A stretch of 64,000 nucleotides of DNA from an uncultured Saprospiraceae bacterium (GCA_938015595.1 CALLPI010000010.1:300122-364121); one strand, 5' to 3'; positions 1-8,898 are shown, numbered from the stretch's first letter. Numbers and translations are program-made. Notes: generated by a model from the sequence alone, not told the origin.

Positions 1-1
1 T

Positions 2-652
2 TTCCTCGTAGATATCTCCGGCTCTATGGTCATGGAAAAAGTAATTTGTCTGAACCAGAGCCGCTTCAGTGTAATGAAAGAAATGGCCTTGTACCTCGTA
101 GAGCGAATACCTGCCCGCACGCGCCTTGGGCTGGCCACCATTGGCGGAGACTGCGACAAGCCCCCTCTGAAATGGATGCCTGTGGGCAGTCTGAGCCCAA
201 AACACCTCAAAGACGAAATTCACTACCTCTACCCTGATGGCACTACACCCCTGCTAACCATGCTGGTGAAGTCGCCCGAACTCTTTGCAACCCCTGACTC
301 CGTAGCCAAGTCTATTTTCCTCATTAGCGACGGAGAAAATATATGCCGCGTAGGTAATCTAGACATCTGCGCCTGGGCGGCCGGGCTGGCCGGACGAAAC
401 ATCACCATCCACGTACTTACCTTCCTGGATGCCAGCTTGCATAATACCGGCGCTTTTGCCGAATATACCTGCCTGGCCGACTATACCGGTGGCAAAGTAG
501 TATATATTGACAACTACCGCTGCAGCGTGGAGTTGTTTGACTTCAACCTCCTGGAAACCTGCCAATTGGCCATACCGCCCCTACGGCGCTCTAATTGTTA
601 CGATCCGATAGTAAAGGACATGTGGGCGATTTTCCCAAAGGAGAGGGAGTAA
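2..652 (+). CDS. VWA-domain protein, 5' end missing
   Basis: The reading frame is open at the window edge, so the start lies upstream; the ATG at 26 used by the ORF track is internal. The first visible residues, FLVDISGSM, form the metal-ion-dependent adhesion site (DxSxS) that opens a von Willebrand A domain. FLISDGE further on fits the later beta strand and loop of the same fold. The chain then ends about 60 residues after the domain in a Cys-containing tail without a membrane segment or sorting domain. Proteins of this type bind a ligand or partner through Mg2+. Neither the N-terminal part nor the partner is visible, so the exact role is unknown. The VWA call is firm. Confidence 0.8.
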   Translation, partial: FLVDISGSMVMEKVICLNQSRFSVMKEMALYLVERIPARTRLGLATIGGDCDKPPLKWMPVGSLSPKHLKDEIHYLYPDGTTPLLTMLVKSPELFATPDSVAKSIFLISDGENICRVGNLDICAWAAGLAGRNITIHVLTFLDASLHNTGAFAEYTCLADYTGGKVVYIDNYRCSVELFDFNLLETCQLAIPPLRRSNCYDPIVKDMWAIFPKERE

Positions 653-1129
653 CTGCAGAATTGATCAGAAGCACACGTCAAAAAGCACCGATAGAGACTA
701 TTGCCTGATGACATGGACGCACTCAAGATACTTCCGCAAGGTTATAAGGTTTTGTACACAACATCTGCAAATCATGCACAAAACTTGGCGTTGCTCGGTA
801 TAGAGCTTTAAGCGTCATTACCATAGGTACAAAAGCGCCAAATATACTGCCAGCTATGGCCGCAGCCTCAGCAGGCTAAACAATGCAGGCGATACCCTGC
901 TGGTAAGCTGAATGTGAAAGCGCAGCGCTGAGATGGTCCCGATCAGCGAGTCATCAGCATTCCGCAATACCGTGTGGAAGAGTCTCATACTCTGGAAGAA
1001 TAGCAACGACATTATTTACCGTAAGGCGCCCGTTTATTAATTGATCGTAAATTTTTACACACGTTTTTTGCCCACGAATTAATTCTCAATATTTTTCGAC
1101 GTTCTTTTCGCATTTAAATAATTAATCCA
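653..1129. other. Intergenic stretch with palindromic element and possible gene remnant
   Basis: No convincing intact gene lies here. The stretch holds one copy of the dispersed palindromic repeat (about 727-806). It then has a short segment whose plus-strand translation contains LSRLNNAGDTLLVS before a stop, which could be a decayed piece of a secreted-protein domain. The last 100 bases (1030-1129) are AT-rich and probably carry the promoter of the next gene, although no clear TAnnTTTG box was found. Confidence 0.5.
727..806 (-). repeat. Palindromic intergenic element, copy 1 (inverted orientation)
   Basis: The right arm TGCACAAAACTTGGCG and its flank TTGCTCGGTATAGAG match the reverse complement of the left arm of the copy at 21983. 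The left arm (GATACTTC, then AAGGTTTTGTACA) is more diverged. It lies between the VWA gene and the next plus-strand gene. Boundaries were set by eye from the similarity to the other copies. Confidence 0.6.
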
Positions 1130-1525
1130 ATGGGACTTCAGGAAAAACGCCTTGCTAAAAACATTCAGGACAATGTACTACCCGGTATCCTGGCACAAAT
1201 TAGATCTGTAGCGGGCTACGAACCCACAATCCACATTGACTGGGATACCTTCACTGCCTACGACGAGTACCCTCTGAACCGCCTGGAAAATGATATACTG
1301 CCCGATCTAGTAGAAGTGTTCAGGCGCATTGCTGTTGACGACATGGGCCGTGAAGCCCTGCAGGCTGGGCTGCGCAGCATCCGAATGGAGAATACCGACG
1401 ACCAAAGCGCCGTGGAGCTTCGCTTTGCCGACGGCGAACTCTATCACAAAATGCAATTGGCCGGCAGTATCTACAGCCGCTACTCTGCCGATCATATTGT
1501 ACCACTGCTGGAGAGGTCGCTCTGA
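1130..1525 (+). CDS. Hypothetical protein, 131 aa
   Basis: A soluble, acidic protein of 131 residues with no signal peptide, membrane segment or motif that I recognise. The sequence is well formed, with alternating charged and hydrophobic positions (for example DWDTFTAYDEYPLNRLEND), and follows an AT-rich leader, so I accept it as a real gene. The ATG at 1130 is the first in frame after that leader. Its stop lies two bases from the stop of the convergent T9SS gene on the other strand. No function is proposed. Confidence 0.7.
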   Translation: MGLQEKRLAKNIQDNVLPGILAQIRSVAGYEPTIHIDWDTFTAYDEYPLNRLENDILPDLVEVFRRIAVDDMGREALQAGLRSIRMENTDDQSAVELRFADGELYHKMQLAGSIYSRYSADHIVPLLERSL

Positions 1526-1527
1526 GG

Positions 1528-4500
1528 CTACTGCCAGCCGCCGGCAAACTTGAACGCCTCAAAATTTTGCTCGCCTACCTTCAGGCGCAGCACGTACATG
1601 GCTTTGGCCAAATGAAAGCCCAGGTTTATTTCAAGATAAGGCCCCGGTGCGTCGGCGCGGCCTCTGGCCACCAAACGACCTGCCGCATCGAGTACCTCGT
1701 ACTGCACCTCCTTTTCCACCACTTGGTTGAAAGTGACCCCCACTGAAGTACCCGACAACGAGGGGAAGATGCGGTTGACTGCCGCAGTGGGCGCGCTGCG
1801 CTGCATGACAATGACAGGCGAATAAAATGTATGGCTGTAGTTGATGGCCGGCTCTTCGTTGATGACTTTGAGGCGATAGAAGTATAAGTTGCGCTGCGCC
1901 AGCGAGGTATGCGTGTAGGTTTGCGCCTCCAGGGTACGGCCGCCGGTGGCATTCAGGGTGGCTATGCGCTCGTAGTCTCGTCCGTTTACCGAGCGCTCCA
2001 CTTCGATGCGCTGGCAGAAGTATTCAGGTTGGGTCAGCCAGTCTAGCTTGACCGACACCCCACCATTGACATAAGTACCATTGAAGCTTTGCAAGCGAGT
2101 CACGAGTTCGCCCTCGTACTTGTCAATACGGATGTCGTCAATGGCTACACCTATGTGGTTACCGATGCCGTCGGAGCGAAATACAAATCGGAAGGCTACG
2201 TCGGGATTACCAGAGAGGAAACTGACGTTGAGGCGCAGTTGCGACCATTCATTGCGGTTGCCGCTGAAATAAGAAGACCCCACAGGGAAGGCTACATCGC
2301 TGAGGTTGCTGTTGCGCTGGTTGTACCAATTGGTTTGCACGCTGTCGCCTAGCACTTGCCAGGTTTGCCCCCTGTCGGTGGAATATTCTACCCGGAAGCC
2401 ATCAAACCCAGGATGGATGCGCCACTTACCCCAGAAACTGAACTCGTAGATGCCAGGCTGCGAAAAGTCGAAGTTGGGCAAATAGAGCATAGTGTGCGTG
2501 TTGGGCTGGTAAAACGGCTCTGTGAGCCCTACCACGTAGGCGTTCTGGCCGCTGCGCGTACCGTCCTTGCCAGTGATGGTGGAGCGCCCGCGCTGCCACG
2601 ACGACCCCGATACAGTGTAGACGCCGTACTGCTCGGTGAAGCCCTCCAAATTGCCGCCCCAGTTAGGTTTGTCTTCTTTCCATGGCAGGGGCAAGTCGGG
2701 CAGTATTTTAATAGAGCGCGCTGTTTGCAGGCTGTTGTTAATGGTGAGCGATACCGGGTAAGTGCCTACATTCGCATACGCATGTTGGGGGTTTTCATCA
2801 TTAGAGGTAGCCCCATCGCCAAATTGCCAAAACCAGGATTCTGCATTGGTGGAGGGATCTCCAAAGAACTGTATGGGCACACGGGTGTAGCTGAGTTCGT
2901 CGAAACGCATACGGGCCGTTGGCGTGGCAAGCACGTCGCTGATGAACATACCCCGTCCGTGTGTAGCTGCTAGGATAACCTTGTCAGAACGGCGCAGGCG
3001 TAGCATATCCGTGCGCACAAATGGCGTACCTCGGCCAGCCGCCGGCGGATACCAGCGGGTCTGTTCGCCGTTCAGCAGGTCGGTGGTCCATACACCGGCT
3101 TCGGTGGCCAGGAAGGCCTGGCGGTTATTGTCGGGGTTAAAGATGGCAAAGTTTACGGGCATGTCAGGCAGGTCACCTTCCACATTGATCCAAGTTTGGC
3201 CGCCGTCAAAACTCTCAAAGACGCTGGGCAGTCCATAGTTGGACACCGTGACCAGCAGATGCTCGGGGTTGCCCTGCTCAATTTCAATACAAGAGATGAC
3301 GCCGGCCAATGGCGTAAGCACAATCCCATCCACTACATTACCTTCATGGGCGTTGTCCACGCGCACGATGCGGCCACCGTTGAAGTTTCCAAAATATACG
3401 CGGTTGGGTATGTTGGGATCCACAGCTACTGCTGATACATCCAGGTTCAAGTCGGCTACATCCACAGGAGTAGTTGTACCGGTAGTTACATTCCAGCGGT
3501 AGAAGTCAGCTGCACGGGTTTGGGAATACAGGATATTGGTACGGCTGTCGTAGCCGGACGCACTCAGGAAATTGCCGTTCAAACTAGCACCGCTGAAGAA
3601 GGAACGCCCACCGTTGGTGGATAGGGAGTAGTTGGCAAAGTACAGTGACACCATCTGTATATCAGGCTCGTCTTCATCAATATGGCAAAAGAATCCGTCT
3701 CCGCCCAGTACTTGCCTGCCGGGGGATATACCAGGCTCACCCAGTGCAATAGAGCCATTGTCTTGTGTACCGCCAATGTAGTAGCTACGCGCCTCCTGTG
3801 GGTGAATAGCCCCTGCATAAAACTGGCTGGTATTGTAGCTGATGTTGCGGTCATTGATTTGCAGCTGACTAGCAGGGGCGTTGCCGTTGGTAGTGCGATA
3901 CACTCCACCGTCATTGGTAAAGTAAATAATGTTGCTGTTCTTGGGATCATACACAATGCGGTGCTGGTCGGCGTGTACGTACTGAATGCCGCCACCGCCA
4001 AACCACTGGGAAATCTGCGTCCATGAAGAGCCGGAGTTGGTGGTCAGGTGCAAGTCAATACCGCCTACAATGACGCGCGCTGGATTGGTGGGGTGCACCG
4101 AGATGTCAAGATCATACCAAGCTTGACCGCGGGCAAAGTTGTCCATGCCCAGTGCCTGTGGCATAGAGGTTCTTGTCCAGAAGGCGCCGCCATTGTTGGT
4201 GCGATAGATACCCTCTACATCGCCGTCAATGTCATTTACGGCATAGATGACCTGCGGATCGCTTTCCGCTACGTCAAACTCAATGCGCTGGCTGGCTGCA
4301 GGGGGAGCACCTGGGCTATTGGTGATGTTCGTCCAGGTACCGACGTTACCCGATGGCGAGCGAAAAATAGCGTTGCGTGAAGATACAAAAATATGACCAT
4401 TGGAAGCCAGTTCAATATCATAAAAGCGATTGGCCGACACCCCCGAAGTACCATTGCCGATGATGCGCGCCCAGGTTTCGCCGTTGTCCTGACTGCGCCA

Positions 4501-5376
4501 CACTCCGGCGTCAGTAGTCACATACACATCTCCATTGACGGGATGTACCAGCATTTTGAAGCAATAAAAAAAGGCAATAGTAGTCGGCAGGTGATGCCAG
4601 GTAGTACCGCCATCGGTAGAGCGAAACACGCCAATGCCACGTATGTCAGTGTATTCTCCAGTACAGAAAAACATAAGGTTGGGGTTGATAGGCGACTGCA
4701 CGATGTCCATCACGGCCAGATTGGGCAGGTAGTCGTTCACAGAAATCCAGCGCGTGACTGTCGCGGTGATATCGTCGCAGCGCCACAGCCCGCCCGATAC
4801 GCTGCCAGCCCACACGCGTTTGCCGTCGGGGTCGTTGGCATCCACCAGCAAGCAACGGGTGCGGCCACCAACGTTGTTGGGGCCGCGTTCGCGCCAGCGA
4901 GCGTTAGTGATGCTTTGGCTTTTTTCTGGCTCCATGCGCATGGCCTCCTGTTTGCGCAGCCCTATGGCAATGGCGTCCAGTAAGCGCTCGGCGGGCGCAT
5001 AGCCCAGTGCGGGATCCATGGTGCGCAGGCGGCGGTCTTCAAAGGCCTGGTCTATGCGCTGTTGTTTAGTAGGCTTGTAAGAAGGCACAGCGCTTGGAAC
5101 AACCTGCTGCTGTACCTGCACCTGCTGTGGTGCCACCCTACGCGGATACAGCGATTTGTATTGCCTGTAGGTTTGGCTCTGCCCTGCCAATGGAGCTACT
5201 GCTGGCAGTGGTGCTTGCTCCGATGGTTGTACTTTAGCAACGTTGATTAGCGAAGATGCCTTGGGCTTAGCTGCGGAAGGCTCAGTGTGCTGCCTCATCC
5301 ACACTGCTGTCAGCGCCAGTAATGTTATTGAAACGAATAATACTTCTGTAAACCTACCCCCAAAACGGATGCTCAT
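1528..5376 (-). CDS. Large secreted beta-propeller/PKD protein with T9SS sorting domain
   Basis: The protein has 1282 residues. The N-terminus carries one hydrophobic segment (about residues 13-28) that acts as a signal or anchor. Residues about 160-830 contain repeated sortilin/BNR-like blades (FRSTDGGTTW, WRSQDNGETW, FESFDGGQTW), expected to fold as beta-propellers. A PKD domain follows (WFWQFGDGATSNDENPQHAY), then a jelly-roll region resembling MAM/carbohydrate-binding modules (AIDDIRID), and finally a type IX secretion C-terminal domain ending in VLRLKVGEQNFEAFKF. Such proteins are exported and fixed at the cell surface or released. The ligand is unknown; similar propellers occur in glycosidase-like and adhesive proteins, but no catalytic residues can be assigned. 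No TAnnTTTG box is clear upstream. Confidence 0.85.
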   Translation of the reverse strand: MSIRFGGRFTEVLFVSITLLALTAVWMRQHTEPSAAKPKASSLINVAKVQPSEQAPLPAVAPLAGQSQTYRQYKSLYPRRVAPQQVQVQQQVVPSAVPSYKPTKQQRIDQAFEDRRLRTMDPALGYAPAERLLDAIAIGLRKQEAMRMEPEKSQSITNARWRERGPNNVGGRTRCLLVDANDPDGKRVWAGSVSGGLWRCDDITATVTRWISVNDYLPNLAVMDIVQSPINPNLMFFCTGEYTDIRGIGVFRSTDGGTTWHHLPTTIAFFYCFKMLVHPVNGDVYVTTDAGVWRSQDNGETWARIIGNGTSGVSANRFYDIELASNGHIFVSSRNAIFRSPSGNVGTWTNITNSPGAPPAASQRIEFDVAESDPQVIYAVNDIDGDVEGIYRTNNGGAFWTRTSMPQALGMDNFARGQAWYDLDISVHPTNPARVIVGGIDLHLTTNSGSSWTQISQWFGGGGIQYVHADQHRIVYDPKNSNIIYFTNDGGVYRTTNGNAPASQLQINDRNISYNTSQFYAGAIHPQEARSYYIGGTQDNGSIALGEPGISPGRQVLGGDGFFCHIDEDEPDIQMVSLYFANYSLSTNGGRSFFSGASLNGNFLSASGYDSRTNILYSQTRAADFYRWNVTTGTTTPVDVADLNLDVSAVAVDPNIPNRVYFGNFNGGRIVRVDNAHEGNVVDGIVLTPLAGVISCIEIEQGNPEHLLVTVSNYGLPSVFESFDGGQTWINVEGDLPDMPVNFAIFNPDNNRQAFLATEAGVWTTDLLNGEQTRWYPPAAGRGTPFVRTDMLRLRRSDKVILAATHGRGMFISDVLATPTARMRFDELSYTRVPIQFFGDPSTNAESWFWQFGDGATSNDENPQHAYANVGTYPVSLTINNSLQTARSIKILPDLPLPWKEDKPNWGGNLEGFTEQYGVYTVSGSSWQRGRSTITGKDGTRSGQNAYVVGLTEPFYQPNTHTMLYLPNFDFSQPGIYEFSFWGKWRIHPGFDGFRVEYSTDRGQTWQVLGDSVQTNWYNQRNSNLSDVAFPVGSSYFSGNRNEWSQLRLNVSFLSGNPDVAFRFVFRSDGIGNHIGVAIDDIRIDKYEGELVTRLQSFNGTYVNGGVSVKLDWLTQPEYFCQRIEVERSVNGRDYERIATLNATGGRTLEAQTYTHTSLAQRNLYFYRLKVINEEPAINYSHTFYSPVIVMQRSAPTAAVNRIFPSLSGTSVGVTFNQVVEKEVQYEVLDAAGRLVARGRADAPGPYLEINLGFHLAKAMYVLRLKVGEQNFEAFKFAGGWQ

Positions 5377-5788
5377 ATTCTTGCATATTTGCCGAATCGC
5401 AAAGATGGTGTATTTTCGCTATTCCTGAGGGGAGATTTACAGGCGGAAACGGCAAGATGGGCGACATAGAGGCAAGAAGCAGGGAAGGGAGGGAGCTAAA
5501 CCTCACCAAAGGAGTTGCTCCTCCTCTCCCCGTTGAAGCATTCGGTCACTCATACGCGCGCAAACCAGCCTGCTCAGTGTATTGCCTTTTGCAGATGCGC
5601 ACCGTGTGGGATGACGTAGTGATTTAAACTTAGTGCCTCAATCTCTTATGATACCACTCTACTTCATGCTCATGCCTGAAACTTGACAGCGTGAAGTATG
5701 AATGCTCTAGTAACTGGACTCATGTTTGGTCAGGCTTGCTAAATTATCGCGTATGAACAGAACAATTGCGGGGGTGGTATTTTCATTT
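5377..5788. other. Intergenic stretch without a gene
   Basis: This stretch lies between the start of the large T9SS gene and the 3' end of the PLP-enzyme gene. The short ORFs here are not convincing. It holds a degenerate copy of the palindromic element near 5660-5700 and otherwise nothing I can identify. Confidence 0.5.
5660..5700 (+). repeat. Degenerate copy of the palindromic element (tentative)
   Basis: TACTTCATGCT (5660-5670) pairs with AGCGTGAAGTA (5688-5698) with one mismatch. The segment GAAACTTGACAGCGTGAAGTATGA resembles the right arm of the copy at 21983. The left half of the family consensus is missing, so this may be a decayed or half element. Confidence 0.35.
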
Positions 5789-6760
5789 TCAGACCGCCTC
5801 GGCACCTCTACCCCATCGCTGCTCAAACCCTGCAATGCCCTGCAATCCTCCCGTATGCACAGCTACTACAGTACTCCCTACCGGGAAAGCACCTTGCTGC
5901 ACAAGGTCAAAAAGTGCGTACATCAGCTTGCCTGTGTAGATGGGGTCGAGTACGATGCCGTAGCAGGCGCGGAACGAACGGATGAAATCCAGCAAGGCTG
6001 GGGTATGCCGGGCATATCCGCCGTGGTGGTATGTGGTATGTATTTCAAAGGTGCCTGCTAAGGGCGCCTGCCCTGTTTCGGTTAGTAGTCTCTGTACCTC
6101 GGCACGGTGAAAATCGCCCTTGAGCACGCTAATGCCAATAGCCCTGGCCTTGCGCCCCTGCAGGCCTGCAACCAACCCAGCCAGCGTGCCTCCTGTACCA
6201 CAGGCTACTGCTACAAAATCAGGATTGGCTTGAATAAAGATCTCCTCGGCCAATGCCATACAGCCCTGCAGCGCCAGGGCGTTACTCCCGCCTTCCGGCA
6301 AGATACAAACGCTCGATGCCGGCAACCCCAGCCGGGCGGGCCAGTCCTCCTGTGCAGCCTGGCGATACTGGGCGCGGCTGACATACACCAGTTGCATGCC
6401 CCGCGAAGTCACAAATTCTAGCGTAGGATTGAGCGGCTCAGTTGGCTCGCCCCTAACTACACCCACGGCAGCCATATTCAATACATGCGCTGCTTCAGCT
6501 ACTGCGGCCAGATGATTGGAGTATGCCCCGCCAAAGGTGAGCAAATGGGTACAGCCTTGTGCATGGGTAGCTTGTAGGTTGTACTGGAGTTTGCGCCATT
6601 TGTTGCCACACAGGGGGCTATCCTGGCGCCAAGCCAGTAAGTCGTCTCGTTTAAGGAGCAGTTGCACCCCAGCCTGCTCAAGCACTTCTGCCCGGATGGC
6701 CTGCATCGGGCTGGGCTTATGATGCAGCAACTGGCTGATGACTTCAGCAGCAGACAACAT
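5789..6760 (-). CDS. PLP-dependent ACC deaminase/D-cysteine desulfhydrase family enzyme
   Basis: The protein belongs to the tryptophan-synthase-beta-like PLP enzymes, subgroup of 1-aminocyclopropane-1-carboxylate deaminase and D-cysteine desulfhydrase. The motif PLCGNKWRKLQYNL carries the lysine that binds PLP. TFGGAYSNHLAAVA is the substrate-carboxylate loop, and VAVACGTGGTLAGL binds the PLP phosphate. The length of about 323 residues fits the family. The ORF track starts at 6799, but that would overlap the upstream cupin gene; the ATG at 6760 sits 5 bases after the cupin stop and starts MLSAAEVISQ, so I prefer it. The two genes are probably co-transcribed. The sequence alone does not decide between deaminase and desulfhydrase; the latter is more usual in Bacteroidota. 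Confidence 0.85.
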   Translation of the reverse strand: MLSAAEVISQLLHHKPSPMQAIRAEVLEQAGVQLLLKRDDLLAWRQDSPLCGNKWRKLQYNLQATHAQGCTHLLTFGGAYSNHLAAVAEAAHVLNMAAVGVVRGEPTEPLNPTLEFVTSRGMQLVYVSRAQYRQAAQEDWPARLGLPASSVCILPEGGSNALALQGCMALAEEIFIQANPDFVAVACGTGGTLAGLVAGLQGRKARAIGISVLKGDFHRAEVQRLLTETGQAPLAGTFEIHTTYHHGGYARHTPALLDFIRSFRACYGIVLDPIYTGKLMYALFDLVQQGAFPVGSTVVAVHTGGLQGIAGFEQRWGRGAEAV

Positions 6761-6764
6761 AGCC

Positions 6765-7082
6765 CTACTTGTACTCCTCCCGGACCGGGCAAAATACATC
6801 TAGTATCTTGCAGGCGCTCAGGGCGCGCCCGCTGTGTACGATATGGGGGGCAATGACGGCCACCAGTCCTGGCTCGTACACCCGAGTTTGGCCATCTATA
6901 GTCAGTTCCATACGACCTTCAAGTACGATAGAGCTTTGCTCGTGCGGATGCGAATGCTCGGGTAAGATAGCACCCTCCTCAATTTCCCAGAACGACAGAG
7001 TGGTCTTCTCAGTGTGGATGAAGCGCCCGTGAAAGCCAAGAAGCAACTGTTTACTTGGCAGGTGAGAAAGTATGTAATCCAT
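6765..7082 (-). CDS. Cupin-domain protein
   Basis: A single-domain cupin of about 105 residues. The metal-binding motif 1 is visible as PEHSHPHEQSSIVLEGRMEL, and motif 2 lies around PGLVAVIAPHIVHSG, with His and Glu ligands in the usual places. Small cupins of this kind act as isomerases, dioxygenases or sensor domains; the substrate is unknown. The ORF track begins at 7238, but the first 52 residues look like non-coding sequence. The ATG at 7082 gives MDYILSHLPSKQ, a natural start. The gene directly precedes the PLP-enzyme gene with a 4-base gap, so the two probably form an operon. Confidence 0.8.
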   Translation of the reverse strand: MDYILSHLPSKQLLLGFHGRFIHTEKTTLSFWEIEEGAILPEHSHPHEQSSIVLEGRMELTIDGQTRVYEPGLVAVIAPHIVHSGRALSACKILDVFCPVREEYK

Positions 7083-7280
7083 AGAGTCCTTTGTTTGCGG
7101 GCAAAGGTGCGCATTTTTCAGGTAAGAATCAGGCCGCACTGCACAAGGTCGATGCATGGTGAGGCTTAGTACTCCGCAAAGCGCGCGGAGAGCCGCCGAG
7201 GTACCAATACCCCCCACAACTCGTAGCTCGCAACTCACAGAATCAAGGCTGCTGCCTGGAGTTGGCCCTGCGCCCCTATC

Positions 7281-8465
7281 CTACACCCCCTCTAACGCTC
7301 GTCCTACTACCGGCAGATACAGATTCCCCTCCAGCACATTACGGGCAATTACAATGCGTTGAACTTCTGAAGTACCCTCGTAAATCTGAGTGATTTTGGC
7401 ATCGCGCATGAGGCGCTCTACGTGATATTCCTTCACAAAGCCGTAGCCGCCGTGAATCTGCACTGCCTCCACCGTATGACGCATGGCCACTTCAGAAGCA
7501 TAGAGCTTGGCCATAGCGGAAGCAGTGTTATAGTCCAGACCTTGGTCTTTGAGCCAGGCTGCGCGATACACCATGAGTTTAGCAGCTTCGATCTCAGTGG
7601 CCATGTCGGCCAGTTTGAAGGCAATGGCCTGATGCTGGCTGATGGGCTTGCCAAAAGCCTTGCGCTCCTTGGAGTAAGCAGTGGCCAATTCAAAAGCACC
7701 GCCAGCAATGCCCAAGGCCTGGGCAGCAATACCGATGCGGCCGCCAGCCAGAGTTTTCATGGCAAACTTGAAGCCGAAGCCCTCTTCGCCAATGCGATTG
7801 CTCTTGGGCACTTTTACATCATTGTACATGATGGAGTGGGTATCTGAGGAGCGTATGCCCAGCTTGTCTTCTTTGGCACCAATGACCACACCTGGCTGAT
7901 CAGTTTCTACCAATAGGGCATTAATCCCTCGATGGCCTTTTTCCGGATGGGTTTGGGCTATCACAATGTGCAACTTGGAAGTGCCGCCGTTGGTGATCCA
8001 GTTCTTGGTGCCGTTGAGGAGGTAGTAATCGCCCATGTCCACTGCAGTGGTGCGCTGACTGGTGGCGTCGCTGCCAGCCTCCGGCTCACTGAGGCAGAAA
8101 GAACCGATCCATTCGCCGGTGGCTAATTTGGGTAGGTACCTGGCTTTTTGATCTTCTGTACCAAAAGTTTCGATACCCCAGCAAACCAGGGAGTTATTGA
8201 CCGACATGATGACCGAGCAGGAGTTGTCCACTTTAGAGATTTCCTCCATAGCCAACACGTAAGATAGCGTATCCATACCACCACCGCCGTATTCGGGAGA
8301 GACCATCATACCCATGAAGCCGAGCTCGCCCATCATGCGCACTTGCTCGTAGGGGTATTCCATTTTGCTATCGCGTTCAATGACACCGGGTTTAAGTTCC
8401 TTTTGGGCAAAATCGCGCGCGGCCGATTGTACGGCCAAGTGTTCTGCAGAGAGTTCAAAAAACAT
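7281..8465 (-). CDS. Acyl-CoA dehydrogenase (short/medium-chain type)
   Basis: FAD-dependent acyl-CoA dehydrogenase of about 394 residues, catalysing the first dehydrogenation of fatty-acid or branched-chain acyl-CoA beta-oxidation. Family signatures are clear: CLSEPEAGSDATS and the C-terminal stretch QIYEGTSEVQRIVIARNVL, with the catalytic glutamate in YEGT. The start at 8465 (MFFELSAEHLAVQ) is chosen over the ORF-track start at 8591 because it matches the usual N-terminus and a TAACTTTG -7 box lies 22-29 bases upstream (8487-8494). The electron acceptor would be ETF, which is not in the window. Substrate chain length cannot be read from the sequence. Confidence 0.92.
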   Translation of the reverse strand: MFFELSAEHLAVQSAARDFAQKELKPGVIERDSKMEYPYEQVRMMGELGFMGMMVSPEYGGGGMDTLSYVLAMEEISKVDNSCSVIMSVNNSLVCWGIETFGTEDQKARYLPKLATGEWIGSFCLSEPEAGSDATSQRTTAVDMGDYYLLNGTKNWITNGGTSKLHIVIAQTHPEKGHRGINALLVETDQPGVVIGAKEDKLGIRSSDTHSIMYNDVKVPKSNRIGEEGFGFKFAMKTLAGGRIGIAAQALGIAGGAFELATAYSKERKAFGKPISQHQAIAFKLADMATEIEAAKLMVYRAAWLKDQGLDYNTASAMAKLYASEVAMRHTVEAVQIHGGYGFVKEYHVERLMRDAKITQIYEGTSEVQRIVIARNVLEGNLYLPVVGRALEGV

Positions 8466-8486
8466 GTCGGTCTTATTTTGGCAGTG

Positions 8487-8494
8487 CAAAGTTA
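8487..8494 (-). promoter_or_regulatory. Predicted -7 box (TAACTTTG) for acyl-CoA dehydrogenase
   Basis: CAAAGTTA on the plus strand reads TAACTTTG on the minus strand, matching the Bacteroidota sigma-A -7 consensus TAnnTTTG. It lies 22 bases upstream of the ATG at 8465 and supports that start. No -33 element was scored. Confidence 0.5.
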
Positions 8495-8768
8495 CAGGAA
8501 TTGGCTGTTTTTGTGCCAAACAATTGCCCGGCTTTTTAGTTGAGAAATGGCGCTCCAGCATCAAATTACTGATAGATAAAACTTCTTGCAAACGGCAAAA
8601 AACTATCTACACCTGAAAAACTATATATTATGCTACCTACAGGATACCAGTCATTGCAAATAAAATGAAGAAGATTGCTTTATAGAGATAAGATGTACTT
8701 CAACAAGGGCATCTTTTGGTAATGCAGGGGGCCAAAAGACGCTCCAAAGCATGCTTTGCTTGTTGCAC

Positions 8769-8794
8769 TTTTTCCTTTTTCATTTTTCCTTTTT
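8769..8794. repeat. Polypyrimidine mirror/direct repeat
   Basis: TTTTTCCTTTTT occurs twice (8769-8780 and 8783-8794), separated by CA. The unit is symmetric, so the pair is both a direct and a mirror repeat on a pure pyrimidine strand. It ends 15 bases before the predicted promoter of the YihY-type gene. Confidence 0.7.
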
Positions 8795-8809
8795 CCTTCA
8801 TTTTTGATA

Positions 8810-8817
8810 TAGCTTTG
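8810..8817 (+). promoter_or_regulatory. Predicted -7 box (TAGCTTTG) for yihY-type gene
   Basis: TAGCTTTG fits TAnnTTTG and lies about 80 bases before the chosen ATG at 8899. If it is the promoter, the upstream TTG start in the ORF track (8716) cannot be used, since it would precede the transcript. Confidence 0.4.
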
Positions 8818-8898
8818 GGCAGAAATTTAAAGGGCTTGAATTTATCGCGAAAGCAGAAGAGATCATGGTGGCATCCTCGTCGTTGGAGGTGGGTGCGC

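Noticed and set aside
2081-5250. Plus-strand ORFs antisense to the large T9SS gene (for example 2356-2973 and 4393-4983)
   Set aside because: They are shadow frames of the well-supported minus-strand gene and have no motif of their own.
8716-8898. Upstream extension of the YihY-type gene from a TTG codon
   Set aside because: It would translate the pyrimidine repeat and lie upstream of the predicted TAGCTTTG promoter. The ATG at 8899 has a GGAGGTG site and a normal family N-terminus.
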